Of a stretch of 64,000 nucleotides of DNA, positions 51,624 to 63,572 are shown in pieces (positions within the stretch are counted from its first letter, which is position 1; every line of letters begins with the position of its first letter). The translations under genes were made by a program, and so were the position numbers. This DNA is from Neobacillus mesonae (lineage in GTDB: Bacteria > Bacillota > Bacilli > Bacillales > Cytobacillaceae). Under the pieces are notes generated by a model, which was not told where the DNA came from, did no database searches, and saw only the letters and a program-made list of their open reading frames with translations. The DNA lies in contig NZ_KV440949.1 in the NCBI RefSeq assembly GCF_001636315.1, forward strand, positions 1,342,703 through 1,406,702, written 5' to 3'.

Positions 51624-52970
51624 CTAGTTTTCAAGCTTCCACTTTAAAATGTCACGCAGGAATTCAGGAAGAAAATACTTTTTTTCTTTTGCCGGCAATA
51701 CATCCTTGAAAAAATGTCCAAACGTGAACATATCTGGAAGTGCTAACGTATAGGTCTTACTTTGATCTATTGCCTCGCAGCCCACAAAAATGGTGCCGGA
51801 ACGGAATTCGATTTGATCATAAACGAAAATCCCCAGAACCGTTCCTCTAAAACCAAGACCTTTAATCTCCCGGTTATGTAGTGTTTCATCCAATGACTCG
51901 GTAAGGACTTTTTGTAATTCGTATCCCGTCAATTTGACCACACATGGATTGATGGGATGCGGACAAATCGATAATAAATCATACTCAGTTACTTCTCCTG
52001 ACAACCGTCCTAAAAGAAGACCGGCATTGATCATCGCGCAATCCGAATCGCACCACTCTCTAACTGCCTGAGATAAAATTTGAGTAAACTTTGTTTCCTT
52101 AAATGGATCGCATTCAAGCGGCCTATCCAAGGTGGTCACTTTGTTCTGCATCAGATTTTTGCCGGCATCAAGGTATGTTTGAATCTGTTCTTCCTCGTTT
52201 TCCACTGACGGAAGCTGGTCAATTTCATATAAAATTGCCTCTTTGTTTGCAATCTCTTTTTGCCTGTTTACTTCAACCGTAATATGGCCAACATAATAAC
52301 CAAATTTCCCAGCTGCCCCTAGAAGTGTATGATGAATGAGTTCTCCTTTTTCAAGCATATGATGGGTGTGGGCACCTAGAATAATGTCCAATTCCGGAAA
52401 TTCCTCCGCCATTCGTTCATCATCCCCCAGCCCCAGATGTGATAGCAAAATCACTATATCTGCCTGTGCTTTTACTTCTTTAATCCACTTTTTCAACTCC
52501 AAAAAGGGATCGGTACATTCCCAGCCAAGCAATCCGTATAGATGTGAAAAGTTAGCCGTTAAGCCGATAACGCCAAGCTTTGTTCCTGCTCTAGTCTGAT
52601 AAATTTTGTACGGCCGGGCCCAGTTTGGAGTTCTGCCATCTTGATGATAAAAATTTGCCACTAGCACATCAAAATGAGCACCATCATACAAATGATTCAA
52701 CGCCTCATGCGGGAGATTAACTCCTTCATTATTGCCGATCGTAATGGCCGTATATTGGTTTTCATTTAGGAGATGGATATTTTCTCTCCCCATTGTGGCA
52801 TCTGTTAAGGGATGCCAGCGGTCGATGAAATCGCCGATATCAAAGAGGAACACCTCTCCATCCGTCGCTGTATGCTGTTCTCTTGTTTGTTTTAAAAATT
52901 GCTGAATTCTCGGCCAATGTTCTAAATGGCTGTGAATATCATTTGTATGATAAAGATGAATTTTTTCCAT
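51624..52970 (-). CDS. yunD: YunD metallophosphatase / 5'-nucleotidase family
   Basis: A 448-residue cytosolic protein: an N-terminal calcineurin-like phosphatase domain (HLYHTNDIHSHLEHW, FDIGDFIDRW, GNNEGVNLP in the usual GNHE place, LLSHLGLGDD, GAHTHH) and a C-terminal 5'-nucleotidase domain. It has no signal peptide, unlike secreted UshA-type enzymes. It would hydrolyse nucleotides or nucleotide-sugars using two metals. It forms a co-directional set with yunE and yunC. Confidence 0.88.
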   Translation of the reverse strand: MEKIHLYHTNDIHSHLEHWPRIQQFLKQTREQHTATDGEVFLFDIGDFIDRWHPLTDATMGRENIHLLNENQYTAITIGNNEGVNLPHEALNHLYDGAHFDVLVANFYHQDGRTPNWARPYKIYQTRAGTKLGVIGLTANFSHLYGLLGWECTDPFLELKKWIKEVKAQADIVILLSHLGLGDDERMAEEFPELDIILGAHTHHMLEKGELIHHTLLGAAGKFGYYVGHITVEVNRQKEIANKEAILYEIDQLPSVENEEEQIQTYLDAGKNLMQNKVTTLDRPLECDPFKETKFTQILSQAVREWCDSDCAMINAGLLLGRLSGEVTEYDLLSICPHPINPCVVKLTGYELQKVLTESLDETLHNREIKGLGFRGTVLGIFVYDQIEFRSGTIFVGCEAIDQSKTYTLALPDMFTFGHFFKDVLPAKEKKYFLPEFLRDILKWKLEN

Positions 52971-52977
52971 ATGAACA

Positions 52978-53799
52978 CTACCCTGTAATTCCTTGATAAA
53001 TAAGCCGGACTGCTACAACTATTAGAATGATCCGGATAATCAGAACAATCGTTTTGCTCTTAAGCTTTGTATTTAAGTATACCCCAACCTTCGCCCCAAT
53101 CCATGCTCCTGGAATCAATGCCAGTGCATAAAGCCAATTTACATTCCCCAAGGCAATATGAGTAATCGAGCTAAGGACAGAAGTCGGTAGAATCATAAAC
53201 ATTGAGGTCGCGGTTGCCACATGGGGCGGGAAGAAAAATAATAAGATCATTGTCGGGACCATTAATGAGCCTCCGCCGATGCCAAAAATACCTGATAAAA
53301 AACCGACAATAAACGAAATAATCACACCTAAGACCGGACTAAAACCATATTCAAAGGTTTTGCCGCTGTTATCCGTGAAGCTTCGGACAATCCCCGTATC
53401 CTTTTTAAAAGGTAGCGGCTTTAATTTATCCTTAATGACCATAATAACGGAAACAAACAGAATAAATATACCAAAGTAAATATTAAATGAGTGCAGGTCT
53501 AATTTTTCCGTTACCCAGGCCCCTAAAATACTCCCCGGACCACTTCCAATCAGAAAGATTAATCCGCTTTTATAATCGATTGTTTTATGCTTCACATAGG
53601 CTAACGTTGATGAGAGGCCTGTAAAAATCATCGTGAACAGCGATGTCCCCACCACTACCTGCGGGGTTAAATGACTGAAGGTAGCCAGTGTCGATAAATA
53701 GAGCAAGGCAGGAACAACAATAATTCCTCCCCCCATGCCAATCAGCGAACCTAATGAACTCGCCGCGATTCCAACTAAAATTAAGATAATCCATTCCAT
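52978..53799 (-). CDS. yunE: YunE, TauE/SafE-family sulfite/sulfur-compound permease
   Basis: A 273-residue protein of 7-8 membrane helices in two halves with the repeated glycine motif SLGSLIGMGGGIIVVP and FLSGIFGIGGGSLMVP. This is the TauE/SafE family, which moves sulfite, thiosulfate or sulfoacetate. It is 7 bases upstream of yunD and may be co-transcribed. Substrate unknown. Confidence 0.9.
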   Translation of the reverse strand: MEWIILILVGIAASSLGSLIGMGGGIIVVPALLYLSTLATFSHLTPQVVVGTSLFTMIFTGLSSTLAYVKHKTIDYKSGLIFLIGSGPGSILGAWVTEKLDLHSFNIYFGIFILFVSVIMVIKDKLKPLPFKKDTGIVRSFTDNSGKTFEYGFSPVLGVIISFIVGFLSGIFGIGGGSLMVPTMILLFFFPPHVATATSMFMILPTSVLSSITHIALGNVNWLYALALIPGAWIGAKVGVYLNTKLKSKTIVLIIRIILIVVAVRLIYQGITG

Positions 53800-53857
53800 A
53801 TTTTCACCTTCTATAGTCTAAGTTGAGGTTGCATACCGTGACCCGGGGTTCCGCTTG

Positions 53858-54703
53858 TTAAAATAAATCAAGCTGTCTTGGCGCAAGTCCTTCGTATTCA
53901 ATACGTAAAAGCTGTATCATTTGCTTTGCATTGTCAGCCGCATCGCCGCCTGAATTATTGTTAAAAAGAAGATATACATCTTTGGTAGATTCGGCTAAAG
54001 AATGTATTTGTGATGCCCACTCCTTTAGTTCCTGCTCGTTATAACGGTAAAGGTAGCGGACTTCACGCCAATTCTCTGCATTCCGCTTCTGCCAGCCGTG
54101 AACATTCCTTCCATGAAACCGAACGAGCACTTTTTCGGAAGATGTTGTTTCTAGAACTGTCGGAATCGAACCCTCGCCAGATTGAGGCTCATCACAAATA
54201 CTATGGATCCATTGTTCCTCTTTCATAAAGCTTAAGGTTTGCTGCCGGTACTTCGGTATAAACCATGATTGATGGCGGAACTCGAGCGCACAAGGAATGT
54301 CGTTCATTTCCTTCTTACACCATCTTAAATAATTGACATTTTCTTTTCGTAAATCAAACCACGGCGGAAATTGAAACAATACCATTGCTAATTTATTATT
54401 CACAATATATGGTTCGAGGGATTCTTTAAATGCCTGAAACATTTCTTGGTTCGATGCAAATAGGATTTCCCCGCGCTGGTGCCCAGTCATCCCTTGATAG
54501 GCTTTCACGATAAATTGGAAGGATTCAGGCGTTTCATTGACCCATTTTAAGGCATTTCGCTGCGGCTGAATCGCGTAAAATGCGGTATCCACTTCGACAA
54601 TTGGAAAATGACCAGCATATTCCTTCAGCTTATCCCGCGATGAAGTTAGATTCGGATATAAGCTATCATGGTCTCCCCATCCTGTAACACCAATGTAGAT
54701 CAA
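53858..54703 (-). CDS. yunF: YunF-like protein (DUF72, TIM-barrel)
   Basis: A 281-residue DUF72 protein: MIYIGVTGWGDHDSLYPNL at the start, EVDTAFYAIQPQ, LEFRHQSWF and VRFHGRN motifs. The TTG at 54703 has GGAGGTG 6 bases upstream; the ATG in the listed longer frame is part of the site. Fold is TIM-barrel-like; reaction unknown. Order follows yunD-E-F as in B. subtilis. Confidence 0.87.
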   Translation of the reverse strand: MIYIGVTGWGDHDSLYPNLTSSRDKLKEYAGHFPIVEVDTAFYAIQPQRNALKWVNETPESFQFIVKAYQGMTGHQRGEILFASNQEMFQAFKESLEPYIVNNKLAMVLFQFPPWFDLRKENVNYLRWCKKEMNDIPCALEFRHQSWFIPKYRQQTLSFMKEEQWIHSICDEPQSGEGSIPTVLETTSSEKVLVRFHGRNVHGWQKRNAENWREVRYLYRYNEQELKEWASQIHSLAESTKDVYLLFNNNSGGDAADNAKQMIQLLRIEYEGLAPRQLDLF

Positions 54704-54778
54704 TAAACTCACCTCCATTTATTAATAATAGCATAACCTTTTTTTAAAAAAGGAGTTTTTTACTTATTTAAAAGAGTG

Positions 54779-54935
54779 TACGACAATTGGAGATGCTTAT
54801 CCGACAATTAAAAGGGGGTATCCGACAGTTGGAGATGATTGGCCGACAGTTAAAAGCGGGTATCCGACAGTTGGAGATGCTTATCCGACAATTAAAAAGG
54901 GGTATCCGACAGTTGGAGATGATTGACCGACAATA
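54779..54935. repeat. 42-bp tandem repeat, about 3.7 copies
   Basis: Units start with CGACAATTGGAGATG or CGACAGTTGGAGATG at 54781, 54823, 54865 and 54907, exactly 42 bp apart. Each unit has the word CCGACARTT twice, about 21 bp apart, and an AAAAGGGGTAT segment. It lies between the suf terminator and yunF. Repeats are tandem without unique spacers, so it is not a CRISPR array. Confidence 0.88.
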
Positions 54936-54951
54936 GCGGAGCCATCCATAC

Positions 54952-54990
54952 AAAAACCCGCCTGCCGAAAAGCGGCAAGCGGGTTTTTTT
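54952..54990 (-). terminator. suf operon terminator
   Basis: CCCGCCTGCCG/CGGCAAGCGGG stem; T run on the minus strand (and a T run on plus); 10 bases past the sufB stop. Confidence 0.92.
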
Positions 54991-54999
54991 TCAAAAATA

Positions 55000-56397
55000 T
55001 TAACCAATAGACCCTTCCATTTCGAACTTGATCAATCTGTTCATTTCAACAGCGTATTCCATTGGCAATTCTTTTGTAAATGGCTCGATGAAGCCCATTA
55101 CGATCATTTCAGTTGCTTCCTGCTCTGAGATACCGCGGCTCATTAGGTAGAAAAGCTGCTCTTCAGAAACCTTTGAAACCTTTGCTTCGTGCTCAAGTGA
55201 GATGTTATTATTCAACACTTCGTTGTATGGAATCGTATCTGAAGTAGATTGATTATCCATAATCAACGTATCACATTCGATATTAGAGCGAGCGCCGTCT
55301 GCTTTACGGCCAAAATGTACCAAGCCGCGATAGTTTACACTTCCACCATGCTTAGAAATGGACTTCGAAACAATTGTCGAAGATGTGTTAGGTGCTAAAT
55401 GGATCATTTTAGAACCTGTGTCCTGGACTTGACCTTTACCAGCGATTGCAATTGATAAAGTCATGCCGCGGGCACCTTCACCCTTCAAGATTACAGCTGG
55501 ATATTTCATCGTTAATTTCGAACCGATGTTACCGTCAACCCATTCCATAGTCGCATTTTCTTCACAGACAGTACGCTTTGTTACAAGGTTGTAAACGTTG
55601 TTAGCCCAGTTTTGAATCGTTGTATAACGGCAGTAGCCGCCTTTTTTAACGATGATTTCAACTACCGCACTGTGAAGAGAGTTTGTTGTATAAACTGGTG
55701 CTGTACAGCCTTCTACATAGTGTACGCTTGCGCCTTCATCAACGATAATCAATGTTCTTTCAAATTGTCCCATGTTTTCAGAGTTGATTCGGAAATACGC
55801 CTGCAATGGAGTATCTACCTTCACACCTGGTGGAACATAGATGAAAGAGCCGCCAGACCATACTGCAGAGTTTAGTGCTGCAAATTTGTTATCAGTAGGC
55901 GGGATTACCTTTGCCCAGTGCTCACGGAAAATATCTTCATTTTCTCTTAATGCAGAATCTGTATCCTTAAAGACAATTCCTAACTCTTCAAGGTCTTCCT
56001 TCATGTTGTGGTAAACAACCTCAGACTCATACTGAGCGGAAACACCAGCAAGATACTTTTGTTCTGCTTCTGGAATTCCTAATTTATCGAAAGTTGCTTT
56101 AATTTCTTCTGGTACTTCATCCCATGATTTCTCAGACTTCTCAGACGGTTTAACATAATAAGTGATTTCGTCAAAGTTAAGCGAGCTTAAATCTCCGCCC
56201 CACATTGGCATTGGCTTGCTGTAGAAAATATCAAGAGATTTTAAGCGGAAGTCAAGCATCCACTGAGGTTCATTCTTCATCTTTGAAATCTCTTCAACAA
56301 TCTCACGTGTTAGACCGCGTTTTGACCGGAATATGGAAACGTCTTTATCGGCAAAACCGTATTTATAATCACCGATTTCAGGCATTTTTTTTGCCAT
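55000..56397 (-). CDS. sufB: Fe-S cluster scaffold SufB
   Basis: A 465-residue protein, identical in length to B. subtilis SufB. Signatures: [46 protein letters not shown], and the C-terminal [19 protein letters not shown]. SufB, SufC and SufD form the scaffold on which Fe-S clusters are made. The ATG at 56397 has GGAGG upstream. It is the last gene of the operon, set apart from sufU by a hairpin. Confidence 0.97.
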   Translation of the reverse strand: MAKKMPEIGDYKYGFADKDVSIFRSKRGLTREIVEEISKMKNEPQWMLDFRLKSLDIFYSKPMPMWGGDLSSLNFDEITYYVKPSEKSEKSWDEVPEEIKATFDKLGIPEAEQKYLAGVSAQYESEVVYHNMKEDLEELGIVFKDTDSALRENEDIFREHWAKVIPPTDNKFAALNSAVWSGGSFIYVPPGVKVDTPLQAYFRINSENMGQFERTLIIVDEGASVHYVEGCTAPVYTTNSLHSAVVEIIVKKGGYCRYTTIQNWANNVYNLVTKRTVCEENATMEWVDGNIGSKLTMKYPAVILKGEGARGMTLSIAIAGKGQVQDTGSKMIHLAPNTSSTIVSKSISKHGGSVNYRGLVHFGRKADGARSNIECDTLIMDNQSTSDTIPYNEVLNNNISLEHEAKVSKVSEEQLFYLMSRGISEQEATEMIVMGFIEPFTKELPMEYAVEMNRLIKFEMEGSIG

Positions 56398-56425
56398 CGT
56401 CGTATTCCTCCATTTCATAGTCGAA

Positions 56426-56458
56426 TCAGGAAGGGACCGCAAAAAATCCCTTTCCTGA
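56426..56458 (-). other. Intercistronic stem-loop between sufU and sufB
   Basis: TCAGGAAAGGGA/TCCCTTCCTGA stem with one bulge and a loop of TTTTTTGCGG on the minus strand, starting 5 bases past the sufU stop. There is no T run after it, so it is not a standard terminator; it may be a processing or stability element. Confidence 0.7.
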
Positions 56459-56463
56459 CCGTC

Positions 56464-59436
<2,973 letters not shown>

Positions 59437-59458
59437 CTTAATCCTCCTAACCTAAAAC

Positions 59459-60244
59459 TTAAGCTTCTTGCCCAACTGTTTCATCTTCAATGCCAAGTTC
59501 TTGCTTAATCCAGTCATAACCTTCCGCTTCTAAGCGCTGTGCAAGCTCTGGTCCGCCAGATTTCACAATACGGCCTTGCATCATGACATGCACATGGTCA
59601 GGAGTAATATAGTCTAACAGACGTTGATAGTGAGTGATAATTAAGCAGCCGAAGTCTTCACCGCGCATTTGGTTAACCCCTTTTGAAACGACCTTCAAGG
59701 CATCGATATCAAGACCAGAGTCAATTTCGTCCAAAATGGCGATCTTTGGTTCAAGCATCATTAATTGAAGAATTTCATTGCGCTTTTTCTCCCCGCCTGA
59801 GAAGCCTTCATTTAAGTAACGCTGCGCCATATCTAAATCCATTTCAAGGAATTCCATTTGCTTATCCATTTGACGGATAAATTTCATTAATGAAATTTCA
59901 TTTCCCTCGCCGCGGCGGGCATTGATAGCCGAACGCAGGAAGTCAGCATTTGTCACACCATTGATTTCACTTGGATATTGCATTGCTAAAAATAGACCAG
60001 CTTGAGCGCGCTCATCTACTTCCATTTCTAATACATCTTGGTCATCTAAAGTGATACTTCCGCTTGTCACTTCATATTTTGGATGTCCCATAATAGCAGA
60101 AGATAAAGTTGACTTACCAGTTCCGTTTGGACCCATGATGGCATGAATTTCGCCGCCTTTAATTTCGAGGTTAACACCTTTTAAGATTTCTTTCCCCTCA
60201 ATTGCAACATGTAGGTCCTTAATTGTTAAAGTTGATCCAGCCAT
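59459..60244 (-). CDS. sufC: Fe-S assembly ATPase SufC
   Basis: A 261-residue ABC-type ATPase: Walker A GPNGTGKST, signature SGGEKKRNEILQ, Walker B AILDEIDSGLD, and H-loop ITHYQRL. It is soluble and powers SufBD. The ATG at 60244 has CGGAGG upstream. It is the first gene of the operon. Confidence 0.96.
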   Translation of the reverse strand: MAGSTLTIKDLHVAIEGKEILKGVNLEIKGGEIHAIMGPNGTGKSTLSSAIMGHPKYEVTSGSITLDDQDVLEMEVDERAQAGLFLAMQYPSEINGVTNADFLRSAINARRGEGNEISLMKFIRQMDKQMEFLEMDLDMAQRYLNEGFSGGEKKRNEILQLMMLEPKIAILDEIDSGLDIDALKVVSKGVNQMRGEDFGCLIITHYQRLLDYITPDHVHVMMQGRIVKSGGPELAQRLEAEGYDWIKQELGIEDETVGQEA

Positions 60245-60300
60245 ATTTATACCTCCGAAAATATTTTGTATCTTGCAGACCATGAAGATCTGTACCCTTC

Positions 60301-60352
60301 ATTCTCATTTTATTCTCATTACAATCTTATAACATATGAAAAGTATTAGCAA
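60301..60352 (-). promoter_or_regulatory. suf operon promoter with repeated TGAGAAT words
   Basis: On the minus strand -35 TTGCTA (60347-60352), 17 bp, -10 TAAGAT (60324-60329), followed by two TGAGAAT words 11 bp apart at the start site. They could be an operator, perhaps Fur-like, but are direct, not the usual inverted, repeats. Confidence 0.5.
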
Positions 60353-60592
60353 CCTTTATGCAGTAATAACTAAAACGGCATTTTCACTGGAACTATGCCA
60401 AATGAGAATGAGGGAATATTATTTCATGAAAATTCCGAAAAGAATTATGTAAAAATAACTCGATTAAAATATTACTCTTTTTTTCGCACAAATTCCATGG
60501 GTATTCAAAATCTATTTTTTGCCAGATAATCTATTTTCATGTAACAAAAAAGTAAAAGTATAGAAGCTTCCAGCTGCTTTAATCAGATAAAA

Positions 60593-60624
60593 AAAGAAAG
60601 CCAGTTCATCGACTGACTTTCTTT
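60593..60624 (-). terminator. Terminator after metQ
   Basis: AAAGAAAGTCAGT/ACTGGCTTTCTTT stem and T run on the minus strand. Confidence 0.9.
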
Positions 60625-60635
60625 GATGTACATGC

Positions 60636-61496
60636 TTATTTTGTAGGGGCAGGTACGACTGCACCTTTGTATTTCTCAAGAATAAAGTCTTGAATTTCTT
60701 TCGATTGAAGAACTTCAACAAGTGCTTTAATCGCAGGCTTGTTTTCATCCCCTTTGCGAACCGCAATGATGTTTACATATGGAGATTCTTTATCTTCAAT
60801 TGCAATTGAATCTTTTACAGGGTTCAAACCGGCATCGATTGCGTAGTTAGAGTTGATTAACACGGCATCGCCTTCACCGTTATTAAAGATTTGCGGCAGC
60901 AGCTTTGCTTCATAGTTCGCATCAAATTTAAGTTTTTTAGGGTTTTCAACAACATCTTTAATTTCTGCTTTCGTTTTATCAATGCCGTCCTTTAATTTGA
61001 TTAAGCCTTCTTTTTCAAGCAATGATAAAAGACGGCCGTGGTCTGCTACTGAGTTACTCATAATCAAGTGTGCACCTTTAGGAAGGTCACTTAGTTTTTT
61101 ATATTTTTTTGAATAAATCCCGATTGGTTCGATATGGATACCGCCAGCATTAACAAAGTCATAGCCAAATTCTTTGATTTGTGAATTTAAGTATGGGATG
61201 TGCTGGAAGTAGTTTGCATCTAATTCTTTTGAAGCAAGAGCCTTATTTGGAAAAACATAATCGGTAAATGTTTTGATTTCTAAATCAATACCTTTTTCCT
61301 TCAAAATTGGTTTTGCTTTCTCCAAAATTTCAGCATGTGGTACAGGTGATGCTCCAACAACCAATTTTGTCGTTTCTGCAGTTTTGTCCCCATTTTTTCC
61401 TTCTGATTTTTGTTCGGATTTTTTTTCAGAAGTACCGCAGGCTGCCAATGCAAGTACAAGTGCAAATGCTAAAAGACTTCCTAGTATTTTTTTCAT
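60636..61496 (-). CDS. metQ: Methionine ABC transporter substrate-binding lipoprotein
   Basis: A 286-residue NlpA-family lipoprotein with lipobox LAACG (Cys20). VVGASPVPHAEILEKAKPIL, DANYFQHIPYLNSQ and the AVLINSNYAIDAGLNPVKD segments are typical. It binds methionine (L or D) outside the cell for MetNP. Last gene of the operon. Confidence 0.96.
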   Translation of the reverse strand: MKKILGSLLAFALVLALAACGTSEKKSEQKSEGKNGDKTAETTKLVVGASPVPHAEILEKAKPILKEKGIDLEIKTFTDYVFPNKALASKELDANYFQHIPYLNSQIKEFGYDFVNAGGIHIEPIGIYSKKYKKLSDLPKGAHLIMSNSVADHGRLLSLLEKEGLIKLKDGIDKTKAEIKDVVENPKKLKFDANYEAKLLPQIFNNGEGDAVLINSNYAIDAGLNPVKDSIAIEDKESPYVNIIAVRKGDENKPAIKALVEVLQSKEIQDFILEKYKGAVVPAPTK

Positions 61497-61513
61497 TTTT
61501 CCCTATCTCCTTT

Positions 61514-62179
61514 TTATCGTTTATCTAATTTTGAAGTGATTAAATCACCAATAAACTGGATCACAAATACGATGATGAGAATAATAACGGTTGCCACTAC
61601 TGTTACGTCATTTTGATTTCGCTGAAATCCGTAGTTATACGCAAGATTTCCTAATCCTCCGGCTCCAATTGCCCCAGCCATTGCTGTATAACCTACAAGC
61701 GCGATGGCTGTTACTGTAATTCCAGAAATCAGAGCTGGCATTGATTCTGGGAGAAGTACTTTCCAGATAATTGTACCCGTTGATGCTCCCATCGATTTTG
61801 CCGCTTCAATAACACCCTTGTCAATTTCCCGTAAGCCTATTTCCACCATTCTCGCATAGAACGGAGCTGCTCCAATGATAAGTGCCGGCAGCGCTGCTTT
61901 TTCACCAATCATTGTCCCAAGGAGAAACATCGTGAATGGGATTAATAATACAATCAATATAATAAACGGAATCGAACGGAAAATATTAACGATGGCGCTG
62001 ATTACCGTGTTTATCGGTTTATTTTCCCATAAATTATCTTTTGAAGTTAGGAACAGCAGCATACCAAGGATAATTCCTAGAATAAAGGTTACGATTACTG
62101 ATATCCCTGTCATGTAGAGGGTTTGGCTGGTAGCCTCCCACATCACTTGCCAATCAACGTTTGGAAAATATTTAGCCAT
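61514..62179 (-). CDS. metP: Methionine ABC transporter permease
   Basis: A 221-residue permease with five or so helices; the EAA loop is EAAKSMGASTGTIIWKVLLPES. It forms the channel for MetN and MetQ. Its start overlaps the metN end by 8 bp, so translation is coupled. Confidence 0.95.
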   Translation of the reverse strand: MAKYFPNVDWQVMWEATSQTLYMTGISVIVTFILGIILGMLLFLTSKDNLWENKPINTVISAIVNIFRSIPFIILIVLLIPFTMFLLGTMIGEKAALPALIIGAAPFYARMVEIGLREIDKGVIEAAKSMGASTGTIIWKVLLPESMPALISGITVTAIALVGYTAMAGAIGAGGLGNLAYNYGFQRNQNDVTVVATVIILIIVFVIQFIGDLITSKLDKR

Positions 62180-63200
62180 TTGAAACCACCTCCACTCCTA
62201 CCTGCTGAGAACGAATAAAATCGACCGCATTGTTTACTTCCTGCTCGTCCCCATCGATATGGATGAAAAGTGTTCCGTATGAGCCGCTTTGTGTTTGCGA
62301 GATTTTCCCCTGCAAAATATTGACGCTGACATCTGAATGACGAATTAAGTTTGTAATCAGCGGTTGTTCAGCAGAGTCACCAATAAAGGTTAACTGCACA
62401 ATCTGGCCCGACTTATATTGTTTAAGTAAATGCTCAACGGTTTCCTTTGTCTCCTCCGGCTCTGTTACCTGCTGGACAAACCGTTTCGTGATTGGCTGCT
62501 GCGGATTTCGGAACACCTCTAAAACTGGTCCAATCTCCACTACTTTACCGCCTTCCATAACCGCAACTCGGTGGCAAATTTTTCGAATGACGTGCATTTC
62601 GTGAGTAATCAACACAATGGTTAAACCGAGCCGTTTATTGATATCCACTAATAAGTCCAAAATAGAATCGGTTGTTTGCGGGTCAAGCGCTGAAGTCGCC
62701 TCATCACAGAGTAGAACCTTTGGATTATTGGCAAGCGCTCTAGCAATCCCGACACGCTGCTTTTGCCCGCCGCTTAGCTGCGATGGATAGGCATTTTCTC
62801 TGCCCTCAAGGCCGACAAGCTTAATCAATTCATCGACGCGTTTTTTTCTTTCCGGTCCTTTTACACCGGCAATCTCCAACGGAAAGGCGATATTTTCACT
62901 GACTGTCCTGGACCATAATAGGTTAAAGTGTTGAAAAATCATGCTGATTTCCTGACGTGCTTTCCTAAGTTCCCGGCCTTTGATTTTGGAAATGTCCCGG
63001 CCTGCCACCGTAACGGATCCTTCCGTCGGCAGCTCAAGACCATTTAACATACGGATCAACGTACTTTTCCCGGCACCGCTATAGCCAATTACTCCGAAAA
63101 TTTCACCCTCATTAATTTCCAAATTAACATCATCCACGGCTTTTAACTGTCCCTGCTTGGATGGAAATATTTTTCGGACTTTTTTGATTGAAATCATCAT
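62172..63200 (-). CDS. metN: Methionine ABC transporter ATP-binding protein
   Basis: A 342-residue ABC ATPase: Walker A GYSGAGKST, signature LSGGQKQRVGIARAL, Walker B VLLCDEATSALDP, then a C-terminal NIL domain (from about residue 270) that binds methionine and shuts off transport. An AGGTGAT site precedes the ATGs. First gene after the SAM riboswitch. Confidence 0.96.
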   Translation of the reverse strand: MMISIKKVRKIFPSKQGQLKAVDDVNLEINEGEIFGVIGYSGAGKSTLIRMLNGLELPTEGSVTVAGRDISKIKGRELRKARQEISMIFQHFNLLWSRTVSENIAFPLEIAGVKGPERKKRVDELIKLVGLEGRENAYPSQLSGGQKQRVGIARALANNPKVLLCDEATSALDPQTTDSILDLLVDINKRLGLTIVLITHEMHVIRKICHRVAVMEGGKVVEIGPVLEVFRNPQQPITKRFVQQVTEPEETKETVEHLLKQYKSGQIVQLTFIGDSAEQPLITNLIRHSDVSVNILQGKISQTQSGSYGTLFIHIDGDEQEVNNAVDFIRSQQVGVEVVSNG

Positions 63201-63302
63201 ATCACCTGCTTTTTATCCCTAATAAATATAGGGGTTGATTTTTTCTAAGGAAAGATTCTAGCTTTACGATTGGACTTGATTTTAAGCCCTTATTTTTCTA
63301 TT

Positions 63303-63456
63303 AAAAATGCCTTTCTGCACAGGCAGAAAGGCATAAAGAATCAAACCTTTCTCCCATCTTTCAAAGCAATCGCTTTGTGTGAATTGGCACCATTTCAAAT
63401 AAATTGACGGTTGCCGGGCTTCATCGGGCACATCCCTCCACCTCTCTTGATAAGAG
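63303..63456 (-). promoter_or_regulatory. SAM-I (S-box) riboswitch upstream of metNPQ
   Basis: On the minus strand the aptamer runs from CTCTTATC (63449-63456) to GATGGGAG (63351-63358), which pair as P1. Between them are AGAGGTGGAGGG, the CCGATGAAGCCCGGCAACC core and ATGGTGCCAATTC, the conserved S-box elements. A terminator stem ATGCCTTTCTGC/GCAGAAAGGCAT (63307-63334) with T run follows. SAM binding should keep the terminator and shut metNPQ off. Confidence 0.95.
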
Positions 63457-63512
63457 CTTATAAGCATTCCTATATTCATTTAAGAAAGTACTATTTTTAA
63501 AATACAACTGAA

Positions 63513-63541
63513 ATCGTAACACGGATAATAGTAAGTGTCAA
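63513..63541 (-). promoter_or_regulatory. metNPQ promoter
   Basis: TTGACA (63536-63541), 17 bp, TACGAT (63513-63518) with a TG one base before it, on the minus strand, 57 bp upstream of the riboswitch. Confidence 0.75.
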
Positions 63542-63572
63542 TGAATTTCTCTCACAATGGCCCGGTTAATTT

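Larger units (their letters stand above)
60245..60635. other. suf promoter region and metQ 3' flank, about 390 bp
   Basis: No gene is visible. It holds the suf promoter near 60324-60352, three TGAGAAT-type words (two as ATTCTCA at 60301 and 60312, one as TGAGAAT at 60403), and the metQ terminator at 60593-60624. The rest is AT-rich without a ribosome site. Confidence 0.55.

Noticed and set aside
54779..54935. Possible CRISPR array
   Set aside because: The 42-bp units are joined head to tail without unique spacers, and no cas gene is nearby.
54768..55007. 79-codon ORF with NCRIP/ISISNCR repeats
   Set aside because: It is the 42-bp tandem repeat plus the suf terminator read in one frame; it overlaps the sufB end.
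63282..63479. 65-codon minus-strand ORF
   Set aside because: It is the SAM-I riboswitch and its terminator read as protein; no ribosome site.
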